Shown here: positions 45,571-53,954 of the stretch, in pieces
How the letters are laid out: each line of letters opens with the position of its first letter
Position numbering within the stretch: position 1 is the first letter of the stretch
Assembly (NCBI GenBank): GCA_017887325.1
Contig: JAGHIE010000002.1
Span: 1 to 64,000, forward strand
DNA from: Oscillospiraceae bacterium
GTDB lineage: Bacteria; Bacillota; Clostridia; Oscillospirales; Ruminococcaceae
Direction: 5' to 3'
DNA: 64,000 nt
Notes under the pieces: generated by a model
What the model saw: only the letters and a program-made list of their open reading frames with translations
Told to the model about the DNA's origin: nothing
Databases searched by the model: none
Program-made: the position numbers and the translations under genes

Positions 45571-46765
45571 ATTATTCAGATGCTTAAAAATAATATTCAT
45601 AGCATCTGTTTGTATATTATTGATATCTACTTTATTAAATAGATACGAATACAATGAGTATAAAGTTAATTATAATGAAAAATTAAATGACATTGTTGTT
45701 TTATTAGAAAAAGAGTATCCAAATATATCAAAAGATGAATTAATAACTATTATGAATAGTAAAAATTTAAGTAATGATGATGCTTTAAAAAAATATGGGA
45801 TTGATTTAAAAAAAGATTCTGTTATGTTAAAGAATGACGATACACATAACAAATTTGTTATAATAAATGCTATATTCATTATTTTATCACTCTCTACACT
45901 TGTAATTATATTTTTAATATATGAAAAATATAAGGTAAAAGAGATAAATAGTATCACACATTATATAGAGCAATTAAATAAGAAAAATTATGATTTATCA
46001 ATAGATTCCATATCCGAAGATGAGCTTTCTATTTTAAAAAATGAAATATACAAAACTACTGTAATGTTAAAAGAAACAGCAGAAAACTCACTTGCAGATA
46101 AGAAAAATATAAAAAAATCACTGGAAGATATATCTCACCAAATAAAAACACCTCTTACTAGCATATTGATTATATTAGATAATTTAATTGACAATCCTAA
46201 CATGGATAAAGAAACACAAAGCGATTTTATAAGAGATATAAAAAGAGAAGTTACAAACATAAATTTTTTAATTCAATCAATCTTAAAATTATCAAAATTT
46301 GATGCCAATACAATTGATTTTATTAAAAATGAATTTGAAATTCAAAAATTAATTGATGAGAGTGTAAAAAATGTATCATCACTCTGTGATTTGAAAAGTA
46401 TTGATATTAATATAAGTGGAGATAAAAAAGCCAAAGTTTATTGTGATTTTAAGTGGCAAGTTGAAGCAATAACTAATATTATAAAAAACTGTATAGACCA
46501 TTCAGAAAATGGCAGTAAAATAGATATTGAATACGAACAAAATAGAGTTTATTCTGCAATTAGAATAAAAGACTATGGAAAAGGAATTTCAAGAAAAGAT
46601 TTGCCACACATTTTTGAAAGATTTTATAAAGGTGAAAACGCAAGTAATGATAGTGTAGGGATTGGTCTATCTTTATCTCAAACCATTGTAAATGAAGATA
46701 ATGGATATATTAGCGTTGACACTTCAAATAAAGGAAGTACATTCACAATTAAATATTTTAAATAA
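45554..46765 (+). CDS. Sensor histidine kinase of the exporter module
   Basis: The 403-aa kinase has two membrane helices (about residues 10-28 and 100-122) enclosing an extracytoplasmic part of about 70 residues, larger than the minimal loop of BceS-type kinases. The H box is ISHQIKTPLTSILI, the N box NIIKNCIDHSENGS, and the G boxes KDYGKGIS and GIGLSLS. I use ATG 45554; the codon before it is a TTG that could also serve. Overlap with the regulator gene suggests coupled translation. A terminator follows. Confidence 0.93.
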   Translation: MKNQVKLFRCLKIIFIASVCILLISTLLNRYEYNEYKVNYNEKLNDIVVLLEKEYPNISKDELITIMNSKNLSNDDALKKYGIDLKKDSVMLKNDDTHNKFVIINAIFIILSLSTLVIIFLIYEKYKVKEINSITHYIEQLNKKNYDLSIDSISEDELSILKNEIYKTTVMLKETAENSLADKKNIKKSLEDISHQIKTPLTSILIILDNLIDNPNMDKETQSDFIRDIKREVTNINFLIQSILKLSKFDANTIDFIKNEFEIQKLIDESVKNVSSLCDLKSIDINISGDKKAKVYCDFKWQVEAITNIIKNCIDHSENGSKIDIEYEQNRVYSAIRIKDYGKGISRKDLPHIFERFYKGENASNDSVGIGLSLSQTIVNEDNGYISVDTSNKGSTFTIKYFK

Positions 46766-46795
46766 AAGTTATTAAAAAATAACAGTATATAAAAC

Positions 46796-46834
46796 AAGTT
46801 GGGTAGAATCAAAATTCTACTCAACTTATTTGTT
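46796..46834 (+). terminator. Terminator after the two-component genes
   Basis: AAGTTGGGTAGAAT (46796-46809) pairs with ATTCTACTCAACTT (46814-46827) with one wobble, followed by a short T-rich tail. Confidence 0.82.
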
Positions 46835-46852
46835 TTTAGTGATAATTTAATC

Positions 46853-46918
46853 AATTTTGCACGATACTCTATTAATTTTGCACGATGATAATGAAAGTGT
46901 AGTAAATAGTAGTATAAT
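46853..46918 (+). promoter_or_regulatory. Promoter with two 13-bp direct repeats 21 bp apart
   Basis: AATTTTGCACGAT occurs perfectly at 46853-46865 and 46874-46886. A TATAAT follows at 46913-46918, with no good -35; the second repeat ends 3 nt before where the -35 should be. A 21-bp period and this placement are what LytTR-type activators use. No LytTR gene is in the window. Confidence 0.55.
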
Positions 46919-46950
46919 ACAATGATAAAACAAAAAAGGAGAGAGTGTTA

Positions 46951-46965
46951 ATGAACTGTAATTAA
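46951..46965 (+). other. Strong ribosome binding site with a 4-codon open frame
   Basis: AAAAAAGGAGAG precedes ATG-AAC-TGT-AAT-TAA, an ideal start with almost no frame. It could be a leader peptide or the start of a deleted gene in front of the exporter operon. Confidence 0.35.
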
Positions 46966-47059
46966 TGTTATATCTTTAAATGTTAATTAATATTTGTAAG
47001 CAACTTAATTGATAGGAATATTAGTAAAGTTGTTTTAATTTAATAAGGTGGAAATTATT

Positions 47060-47779
47060 ATGAATAAAAAAAGCTTAACTATAATTATTTCAATAATTTG
47101 TTTTATTTTATTTGCAATAGTAGTTGTCGCTAGTTTAATAAAAAATGGTGTGATTTCTACTGAAAATTTATATACTACATTATCAAGTGATGAACAATTA
47201 AACAATGATGATAAACAAAAGAATGATAATCAAAAAAATGGATTGGAGTATCCGTTATACAAAATGCTTTTGAGCGAAGGAGCTGAATTTCCAGTACAAT
47301 ATTCTGATGAAACTCATAAGAAAAATGAATATTCAGATATCTTTGTAAAATATGATAATATTAATATTTCTAAAGAGAGAGGCAATTTTGATTTGTGTGG
47401 AGATTTTAAAGAAACAAAAGATGAAAATGGAAATATTACTAATGAGTATTCATATGTTACAGCAGATGTTACAATTACAAATAAAGGAAAAAATGTATTT
47501 ACTACTTCTCTTAATAATATGTTTTTATCTATAGGTCCAGAATCTTATTCTGAATTAAGATCATATAACTCTCAATTAATGTCACACAACAAAGATTATT
47601 ATATTATTGATTTTGAACCGAATGTCGAATATAAATATACTTTAGCTTTTATAGCAGAAGATGCATTAATTGAGAAATATAGAAATGAACTTTATTTATT
47701 TGTTTCATTTTATAATAATTCATATAGAGATGGGGAAGAAGAAAATATCCCTTTAATAAAGAAAAATGATGGAGAATAA
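47060..47779 (+). CDS. Membrane-anchored accessory protein of the second exporter operon
   Basis: The 239-aa product has an N-terminal membrane helix (about residues 6-27), an Asp/Asn/Lys-rich linker and an outer domain of about 180 residues with a pattern like DUF4352/DUF5027-type immunoglobulin-like lipoproteins (YVTADVTITNKGKNVFTTSL, where an extra beta strand follows). I use ATG 47060, with AAGGTGG 8 nt upstream. It is the first gene of an operon with three ABC-2 type permeases and an ATPase. The last gene of the operon encodes a protein of the same layout, so the two may shield or deliver the substrate. Family membership is a guess. Confidence 0.65.
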   Translation: MNKKSLTIIISIICFILFAIVVVASLIKNGVISTENLYTTLSSDEQLNNDDKQKNDNQKNGLEYPLYKMLLSEGAEFPVQYSDETHKKNEYSDIFVKYDNINISKERGNFDLCGDFKETKDENGNITNEYSYVTADVTITNKGKNVFTTSLNNMFLSIGPESYSELRSYNSQLMSHNKDYYIIDFEPNVEYKYTLAFIAEDALIEKYRNELYLFVSFYNNSYRDGEEENIPLIKKNDGE

Positions 47780-47781
47780 TT

Positions 47782-48606
47782 ATGTTAAATATATTGAAAA
47801 TAGAAATTAATAGATGTTTTAAAAATAAGATGTTTTTGATTTCGTTAATTTTATCATCTGTATTGGTAATTTGGTTTTCTATTGAAAGATTACCTATTTG
47901 TATTGAAAAGAACAATACTTTTTCAACGGAGTTTATGCAAGATGATTTTTTAGAAATATCTTTTACAAACTGGCTTGGAAGTAATACTACATATTTACAA
48001 CAAAACATATTTTATCTAATATTGCCATTGTTGGTTACTATACCTTTTGGAAGTTCTTTCTTCTCTGATATAAATTCAGGATATATCAAATCTATTAGTG
48101 TTAGAACTTCAAAAAAAGATTATTTATTAGCTAAATACATAGCAGTTTTTGTTAGTGGGGGAGTTAGCGCAGTAATTCCTATGATATTAAGCTTTTTAAT
48201 CTCATCAGCATTTTTGCCAACTATGTTACCTGAATCATCATATATTTATACAAATATTTGGTCAGTTAATAAGTGGGCAGATTTGTTTTTTAAAACACCT
48301 ATGATATATATAGCTATATATATGTTAATGTGGTTTATTGTTTCGGGAATTATTGCAACAATGTCATTGTTGATAACTTATTTTTCATTCAAAAGTTTTT
48401 TACCTCTAGTCTTTCCATTTTTTGTTTATATGTTTTCATCTTTGCTATTTGAACTAATAAATATGAGCGCATTTAGCCCAAGAATTTTTTTGACACCAAG
48501 TGATGTAAACGGAACAACTTTTTCTGTTATAATTTTTTGTATTGTATTTTTTATAATATCTTTTGTTCCTTATTATTTAATAGGGGTGAAAAAAGATGTG
48601 CTGTAA
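47782..48606 (+). CDS. ABC-2 type permease 1 (lantibiotic/bacitracin-resistance exporter type)
   Basis: The 274-aa protein has six hydrophobic segments (about residues 18-36, 72-95, 112-135, 165-190, 205-230 and 245-265) and the charged N-terminus MLNILKIEINRCFKNKMFL, typical of ABC-2 permeases. The segment SFFSDINSGYIKSISVRTSK in the first cytoplasmic loop is characteristic of that group. It starts 2 nt after the accessory gene and overlaps the next permease gene by 11 nt. The three permeases and the ATPase at 50199 should form one exporter. Confidence 0.85.
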   Translation: MLNILKIEINRCFKNKMFLISLILSSVLVIWFSIERLPICIEKNNTFSTEFMQDDFLEISFTNWLGSNTTYLQQNIFYLILPLLVTIPFGSSFFSDINSGYIKSISVRTSKKDYLLAKYIAVFVSGGVSAVIPMILSFLISSAFLPTMLPESSYIYTNIWSVNKWADLFFKTPMIYIAIYMLMWFIVSGIIATMSLLITYFSFKSFLPLVFPFFVYMFSSLLFELINMSAFSPRIFLTPSDVNGTTFSVIIFCIVFFIISFVPYYLIGVKKDVL

Positions 48607-49365
48607 TATTAGAAATAAAATACAAATATTTATGACTGATATAAAAATGTCGATATGGTTTGTTATAGCTTATTTGGTTATAATCCCATTTATTACATTA
48701 TTAATGTTTGTTCAAAGCAAAAGTGTTATGACACAGGGAATATCTTGTATGGCAGATTATATATCATCTATAAATCATGGATATTTTTTAGATATGGTAA
48801 TTGTGCCTATAACGCTAATATTGATAATAAATATAGTTAGTCAAAATGATACAGCAAATTTTTTGATTAGGCAAAAAAAAAAAGTAGTTTGGTTTTAAAT
48901 AAATATATTAATATGTTTGTTTTAACTGTTTTTATATCGATTTACTATGTATTAGTTGCAGTGATTATTTCTGGATTATTTACACCAGTAATTATTAATT
49001 GGAGCGAAAATACAAGTTATTTTTATTTTTCACTAAACTATACAATGAATATAAGTTTTGCAAAAATTATAATATTAACTATTATAAAAAAAGTTTTTAC
49101 ATTTTACTTATTTAGTTGTATTTTCTTTTGTTTAAGTTTAAAGTTGAAACATATATTTTGTTACTTTATTATAATATTTTTGTTAGCGATAAATACTTTT
49201 AGATATATTACTTTTTATCTAACAATTTTTTTAAACTTACCAAAAATCGAGCAAAAGTATATTAGTACATCTTATACGATACTTATATTTATTATAATTC
49301 CTATAATTTGTCTATTATCAATTTTGCTATCGTTAAAGCTAATTAAAAGAAAGGATTTTTTATAA
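48596..49365 (+). pseudogene. ABC-2 type permease 2, split by a frameshift in an 11-A tract
   Basis: The first part (48596-48898, 100 residues) begins at ATG behind AGGGGTG and ends soon after a run of eleven A (48873-48883). The next part (to 49365) continues with hydrophobic segments in another frame. Adding one A to the run would fuse them into about 256 residues (reading RQKKKSSLVLNKYINMF), close to the 272-274 aa of the sister permeases. It is therefore one gene broken by an indel, or one rescued by transcriptional slippage on the A tract, or a sequencing error. Domain pattern: helices at about 20-40 and 60-85 in part one, four more in part two. Confidence 0.8.
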
Positions 49366-50183
49366 TGGTTAAAATAAATTCTTTTTTTCATTTACTTTAT
49401 AATGATCTAATAAAAGGTGTTATTCAAAGATATAAATATTATTTATTAGCTTTATTATTTTTTTCATTTGTATGTTTTGAGCTTGGAATGAGAACAAATA
49501 ATTCACAATGTAGTATTTTTGACTTTGTTTTAAAATTTTTTGTAGGAAATGAACCTTTTGATATTAATTCTAATGAAAAAATAGATATACCTATTATATG
49601 GATTATGTTTCATTCGATTTTATCTTTAATAGTAGGGTTTTATGTGTCAGATGATATTAAAAAAAGTGCATCTGCTTTGATAATAAGGGTTCAATCAAAA
49701 AGAATATGGTGGAGTAGTAAGTTTGTTTGGTGCATTTTTTCTGTTTTAGTGTACTATATAGTTTTTATTTTTACAGTAATTTTATTTTGTTTAATATTTG
49801 GAAATTTATCGATTGTAACAAACACAGATATAACAGAAAAATTTTTTAAAATAGATATATCGTTAATAAAAGATACTGATACAATTTTAGTATTTTTTAT
49901 AATTCCCATGATATCATCGATAGCTATTTCAGTATTTCAAGTAGTATTAGGATTGATAATAAAGCCTATATATTCATTTATGTTAATTGTGACTATTATG
50001 GTGTGTTCTAGTTTTTATAGCAATCCATTTTTATTATTTAATTTTTCAATGATTTCTAGGTATAATTATTTTTCATCAAAAAGCAATATTACCTTGCAAA
50101 ATGGAGTAGTTATTTCGATTTGTTTAATTGTAATTTCGTATATTTTGGGAATGATTGTTATTAAAAGAAAAGATATTATTTAA
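49365..50183 (+). CDS. ABC-2 type permease 3
   Basis: The 272-aa protein has six hydrophobic segments (around residues 22-42, 75-98, 118-146, 172-200, 205-225 and 240-265) and the loop VSDDIKKSASALIIRVQSKR, related to the loop of permease 1. Its start overlaps the last base of the preceding gene. It is the third transmembrane component of the exporter. A short gap leads to the ATPase gene. Confidence 0.82.
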   Translation: MVKINSFFHLLYNDLIKGVIQRYKYYLLALLFFSFVCFELGMRTNNSQCSIFDFVLKFFVGNEPFDINSNEKIDIPIIWIMFHSILSLIVGFYVSDDIKKSASALIIRVQSKRIWWSSKFVWCIFSVLVYYIVFIFTVILFCLIFGNLSIVTNTDITEKFFKIDISLIKDTDTILVFFIIPMISSIAISVFQVVLGLIIKPIYSFMLIVTIMVCSSFYSNPFLLFNFSMISRYNYFSSKSNITLQNGVVISICLIVISYILGMIVIKRKDII

Positions 50184-50198
50184 TTGGTGGTGTGAGTA

Positions 50199-50852
50199 TT
50201 GGAAATAATTATTAATAATTTGACAAAGAAACTGTCTAATACAAATGTTTTAGATAATATAAACTTAAAGTTAGAAAGTGGGAAAATATATGGTTTTGTA
50301 GGAAAAAATGGTTCTGGTAAAACTATGCTTATGCGTGCTATTTGTGGGCTTATAAATCCTACTTCTGGGGAAATAGTTATAGATAACAAAGTTTTAGGAA
50401 AAGATATTTCTTTTCCAGACAATGTAGGAATATTAATAGAAAATCCTGGATTTATACCAAGTTATAGTGGGTTTAAAAATTTAAAGTATCTGGCTAGAAT
50501 TAAAAATAAAATTTCTGATGAAGATATAAAATCTGTTATATCAATGGTAGGATTAGACCCAAATGATAAAAAAAGTTATAGAAAATATTCTTTAGGAATG
50601 AAACAAAAACTTGGAATAGCTGGAGCTATAATGGAAAACCCTAATTTGCTAATTTTAGATGAACCATTTAATGCACTTGATGAGGAAACAGTAGAAAATA
50701 TAAGAAATATAATAAAATCTAAAAAGGATAAAGAAAATATCGTTATATTATCATGCCATGATAGAGAAGAAATAGAAAATCTATGTGATGAAATAATAGA
50801 GATTAAGTTAGGAAAAATAGTAAAAATAATAGGGAATGATAAAAATGAGTAG
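50199..50852 (+). CDS. ABC exporter ATPase
   Basis: The 217-aa ATPase begins at TTG behind GGTGG (no ATG is available in frame upstream). It has Walker A (GKNGSGKTM), the Q-loop region (GILIENPGFIPSYSG), the signature YSLGMKQKLGIAG, Walker B (NLLILDEPFNALD) and the switch His in ILSCHDREE. The signature is the LSLGMKQ type found in ABC-2 exporters for bacitracin or lantibiotic defence. It serves the three permeases upstream, and its end overlaps the last gene of the operon by 8 nt. Confidence 0.92.
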   Translation: MEIIINNLTKKLSNTNVLDNINLKLESGKIYGFVGKNGSGKTMLMRAICGLINPTSGEIVIDNKVLGKDISFPDNVGILIENPGFIPSYSGFKNLKYLARIKNKISDEDIKSVISMVGLDPNDKKSYRKYSLGMKQKLGIAGAIMENPNLLILDEPFNALDEETVENIRNIIKSKKDKENIVILSCHDREEIENLCDEIIEIKLGKIVKIIGNDKNE

Positions 50853-51414
50853 AAAAATAAAACTATTTATAATACTTGCATGTATAAGTGTATTTTTGAT
50901 AGCCTACATATTTATGTTTGTTTCAGTAAATTCTAAATTTCCACAAAATACAAAAGAGATATATCAAATAGGACAAGAATTTGAATATCAAAATATGAAA
51001 ATGAAAATAAATGATGCAAATTTTATAGAAGCTGAAGCTTTACAAAAAGATAAAGGCTTTTTAGATTTAGTAAATAAATACTATGAAAATCAAAGCGATA
51101 ATATTAAATTTGTTATCTTAGATATAGTGATAAAAAATACATCAGATAAAGATAGCAGTATATCTTTGATACCATTTCATCTTGAATCTAATGATTTTTC
51201 TTTACAAGCTGATTTACCATTTGTTATGTATTTAAATGAATGTGGTATGCAATTAGATTTAAAAAAAGATGAAATTAAATCATTAAAACTTCCTGTACCG
51301 TTGTCAAAAAACTTTTTCAAAGAATCTAATTGGAATAATGTAAAAAATAGAGATTATTATTTGGTATATTCACTTTATCCAGTAAAGAAAATGATAAAGA
51401 TAGATTTAAATTAA
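50845..51414 (+). CDS. Membrane-anchored accessory protein 2 of the exporter operon
   Basis: The 189-aa product has one N-terminal membrane helix (about residues 7-29) and an outer domain with beta-strand periodicity (IKFVILDIVIKNTSDKDSSI is the clearest strand pair). I take ATG 50845, which has AGGGA 9 nt upstream, over the in-frame ATG 9 nt earlier. It resembles the first gene product of the operon in layout and in the pattern of conditional TSD-type hydrophilic repeats, so the two may be distant paralogues. A structural role in self-protection is inferred. Confidence 0.62.
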   Translation: MSRKIKLFIILACISVFLIAYIFMFVSVNSKFPQNTKEIYQIGQEFEYQNMKMKINDANFIEAEALQKDKGFLDLVNKYYENQSDNIKFVILDIVIKNTSDKDSSISLIPFHLESNDFSLQADLPFVMYLNECGMQLDLKKDEIKSLKLPVPLSKNFFKESNWNNVKNRDYYLVYSLYPVKKMIKIDLN

Positions 51415-51462
51415 GGTGATGCTATAAAAATATATAGTGATTAATTTTTTAATAATTATTTT

Positions 51463-51511
51463 GTCAAAGATATAATAGTTGCTAGTTAAAAGTAACTATT
51501 ATATCTTTGAC
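51463..51511. repeat. Perfect 18-bp inverted repeat without a T run
   Basis: GTCAAAGATATAATAGTT (51463-51480) is exactly mirrored at 51494-51511, with a 13-nt loop. Neither strand has a T run after the stem. It may still end the exporter operon or stabilise its mRNA. Confidence 0.6.
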
Positions 51512-51681
51512 TTAGAGTGTATAAAAATACAATAAAACTTAAATCCAACAACAAAATGTAGTAGAATTTAAGTGAAAACATTTTTATTTATAGTATCATT
51601 TTAGAAAAATAATACATAAAATGAATAAAAAGCATTTTGGTAAATTAAAGCAAAAACATATCTTTTATTTTTATAGTAAAA

Positions 51682-51710
51682 TTGACTTTTTTAATTTACT
51701 GTGGTAAACT
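51682..51710 (+). promoter_or_regulatory. Promoter of glmS
   Basis: TTGACT (51682-51687) and TAAACT (51705-51710) are 17 bp apart, a good vegetative promoter. The transcript would start about 51717, just ahead of the ribozyme. Confidence 0.75.
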
Positions 51711-51731
51711 ACATTCTAACACAAAAGAATA

Positions 51732-51880
51732 CATAAAGAAGCGCCAGACCCTTATAAAAAAGGGTGACGAGGGTTAAGGTTATCGAAATTTTCGGCGGAT
51801 GCCTTAAAGGCTGTGCAGTCTAATCAGTTTTACAAAACGCAAAGCAATTTGCAAACAAAATAAACTGAATGCACCTTTTG
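51732..51880 (+). ncRNA. glmS ribozyme
   Basis: The sequence AAGCGCC (51739-51745), then GGGTGACGAGG, then TTATCGAAATTTTCGGCGGA, then GCCTTAAAGGCTGTG matches the self-cleaving glmS riboswitch-ribozyme consensus. The core cleaves just before the GCGCC when glucosamine-6-phosphate is bound, which destabilises the mRNA. It precedes glmS directly, about 35 nt before the start codon. Confidence 0.96.
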
Positions 51881-51915
51881 TGTTATATAAAAATACACAA
51901 AAAGGAGGGCTTACT

Positions 51916-53745
51916 ATGTGTGGAATAGTAGGTTATGTTGGTCGTGCGAATAAAGCACAAGAAGTTATTCTGTCAGGGCTTGAAAGACTGGAGTATCGTG
52001 GGTATGATTCTTCAGGAATAGCAGTTTTGACAAATTCTAAATTAGAATGTCACAAATTTAAAGGAAAGCTATCTGTATTAAAGGATTTTTTATCAAACAA
52101 TACACTAAATGGAAATGTAGGTATTGGACATACTAGATGGGCAACTCATGGTAATCCAACAAATGAGAATGCACACCCTCATATAAATGAGAAAAATAAT
52201 ATTGCTATAGTCCATAATGGGATTATAGAAAATTATCTTGAGCTCAAACAAATGTTAATAGAAAATGGGTATGTTTTTAAAAGTGAAACAGATTCAGAAG
52301 TTATAGTTTACTTGTTTGATATGTATTATGATGAAAATTTGCTTAATACAGCATTTAAGGTTAGAGAATTAATTAGGGGAACTTATGCAATAGTTATAAT
52401 ACATAATGACCAAAAAGAAGAATTTATAGCTATGAGAAATGAAGCTCCACTTGTAATAGGATATGGAGAAAAAGAAAATTTCGTTGCCAGTGACATTACT
52501 GCAATTTTAGAATACACAAAAGATATTTCATTTTTAGATAATGGAGAAATAGCCGTTGTAAAAAAGGATAGCGTTGTAGTTTATGATAAAAATAAAAATA
52601 TGGTTGAAAAAGAACATACAACAATTAACTGGAGTTTGGAGCAGGCTACAAAATGTGGTTATAAACATTTTATGTTGAAAGAAATACATGAACAACCAAG
52701 TGATATTAGAGATACTTTAAACTCAAGAATTGATAAATCAGGATTAATAAAACTTGATGATATAAAACTGACAGAATCAGATATAAAAAAATTCAATAAA
52801 ATATATATAGTTGCGTGCGGCACAGCATTTAATGCTGGTTGTGTAGGTAAATATATAATAGAAAAACTTTCAAAAATACATGTAACTTGTGAAATTGCGA
52901 GTGAGTTTAGATATCAAGATCCATTTGTAGATGAAAATACATTGACGATAATTGTTAGTCAATCAGGTGAAACTGCTGATACTTTATCAGCACTTAGACT
53001 TGCAAAACGAAAAGGCTCAAGAATATTATCAATAACAAATGTTGTTGATTCATCTATTGCAAGAGAAAGTGATGATGTATTTTATACTTGGGCAGGACCA
53101 GAGATAGCAGTAGCATCTACAAAAGCCTATACAACACAGCTTACAGCTTTTTATATGATAGCTTTAAATTTAGGGTTATATAATAAAACTTTATCAATAA
53201 ATGATTACAAGCAATATATAAAATTATTAATGCAAACTGCAGATGTTTTACAAAATATGCTTGAAAATACTGATGAAGAAAAACAAATTGCAAATGAAAT
53301 AAAAGATAGTACTTCAATATTTTATTTAGGTAGATTGGTGGACGGCCAAACAGCAAAAGAAATGGCGTTGAAGTTAAAGGAAATATCATATATATTTGCA
53401 GAAAGTTTCGTGGCTGGAGAATTAAAACATGGACCAATTGCATTGATTGAAAAAGGAACACCTGTTATTGCACTATCCACACAAAAAAATATGGTCGAAA
53501 AAATGATTTCAAATATACAAGAAGTAAAAGCAAGAGGAGCATATGTTATTGGAATAGGTAATGAACATGATAAAGCTTTACAAGATATATGTCAAAAGTT
53601 TATAAAAATTCCCAATATTGATGATTTATTTATGCCACTTGTAAGCGTTTTACCAGGGCAATTAATTGCATATTATGTATCTGATTTAAAAGGATATGAT
53701 GTTGATAAACCTAGAAATCTAGCTAAATCTGTAACAGTTGAATAA
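51916..53745 (+). CDS. glmS: GlmS, glutamine-fructose-6-phosphate aminotransferase
   Basis: GlmS makes glucosamine-6-phosphate from fructose-6-phosphate and glutamine, the first step toward UDP-GlcNAc for peptidoglycan. The protein begins MCGIVGYVG, with Cys2 becoming the N-terminal nucleophile. The glutaminase domain has GHTRWATHG and IVHNGIIENY; two SIS domains follow, with VSQSGETADT and STKAYTTQ. The C-terminus DKPRNLAKSVTVE is typical. Length 609 aa is normal. The start is the ATG of MCG at 51916, preceded by AGGAGG. Feedback by the product acts through the upstream ribozyme. Confidence 0.98.
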   Translation: MCGIVGYVGRANKAQEVILSGLERLEYRGYDSSGIAVLTNSKLECHKFKGKLSVLKDFLSNNTLNGNVGIGHTRWATHGNPTNENAHPHINEKNNIAIVHNGIIENYLELKQMLIENGYVFKSETDSEVIVYLFDMYYDENLLNTAFKVRELIRGTYAIVIIHNDQKEEFIAMRNEAPLVIGYGEKENFVASDITAILEYTKDISFLDNGEIAVVKKDSVVVYDKNKNMVEKEHTTINWSLEQATKCGYKHFMLKEIHEQPSDIRDTLNSRIDKSGLIKLDDIKLTESDIKKFNKIYIVACGTAFNAGCVGKYIIEKLSKIHVTCEIASEFRYQDPFVDENTLTIIVSQSGETADTLSALRLAKRKGSRILSITNVVDSSIARESDDVFYTWAGPEIAVASTKAYTTQLTAFYMIALNLGLYNKTLSINDYKQYIKLLMQTADVLQNMLENTDEEKQIANEIKDSTSIFYLGRLVDGQTAKEMALKLKEISYIFAESFVAGELKHGPIALIEKGTPVIALSTQKNMVEKMISNIQEVKARGAYVIGIGNEHDKALQDICQKFIKIPNIDDLFMPLVSVLPGQLIAYYVSDLKGYDVDKPRNLAKSVTVE

Positions 53746-53751
53746 AAAAGT

Positions 53752-53790
53752 AAAGATAGGTAATCCGTTATAGGTTTACCTATCTTTTTG
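53752..53790 (+). terminator. Terminator after glmS
   Basis: AAAGATAGGTAA (53752-53763) pairs with TTTACCTATCTTT with a small internal bulge, followed by TTTTG. It resembles the stems at 1884 and 12914. Confidence 0.82.
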
Positions 53791-53954
53791 TTTATAATAT
53801 TACTTATGAATTCTTTTATCGTTAGCTGACATATTTATTAATTATGATTTTATTTACAATATAATTAGCTATAAAACACAATGTTATTGTAAATTAGTTT
53901 ATGATATAATGAATAAAAACATAAACTATTTATTTAATAAAAGAGGATATTTTT

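Noticed and set aside
51880-51915. Earlier in-frame start for glmS
   Set aside because: The mature enzyme needs Cys directly after Met, which fixes the start at 51916.
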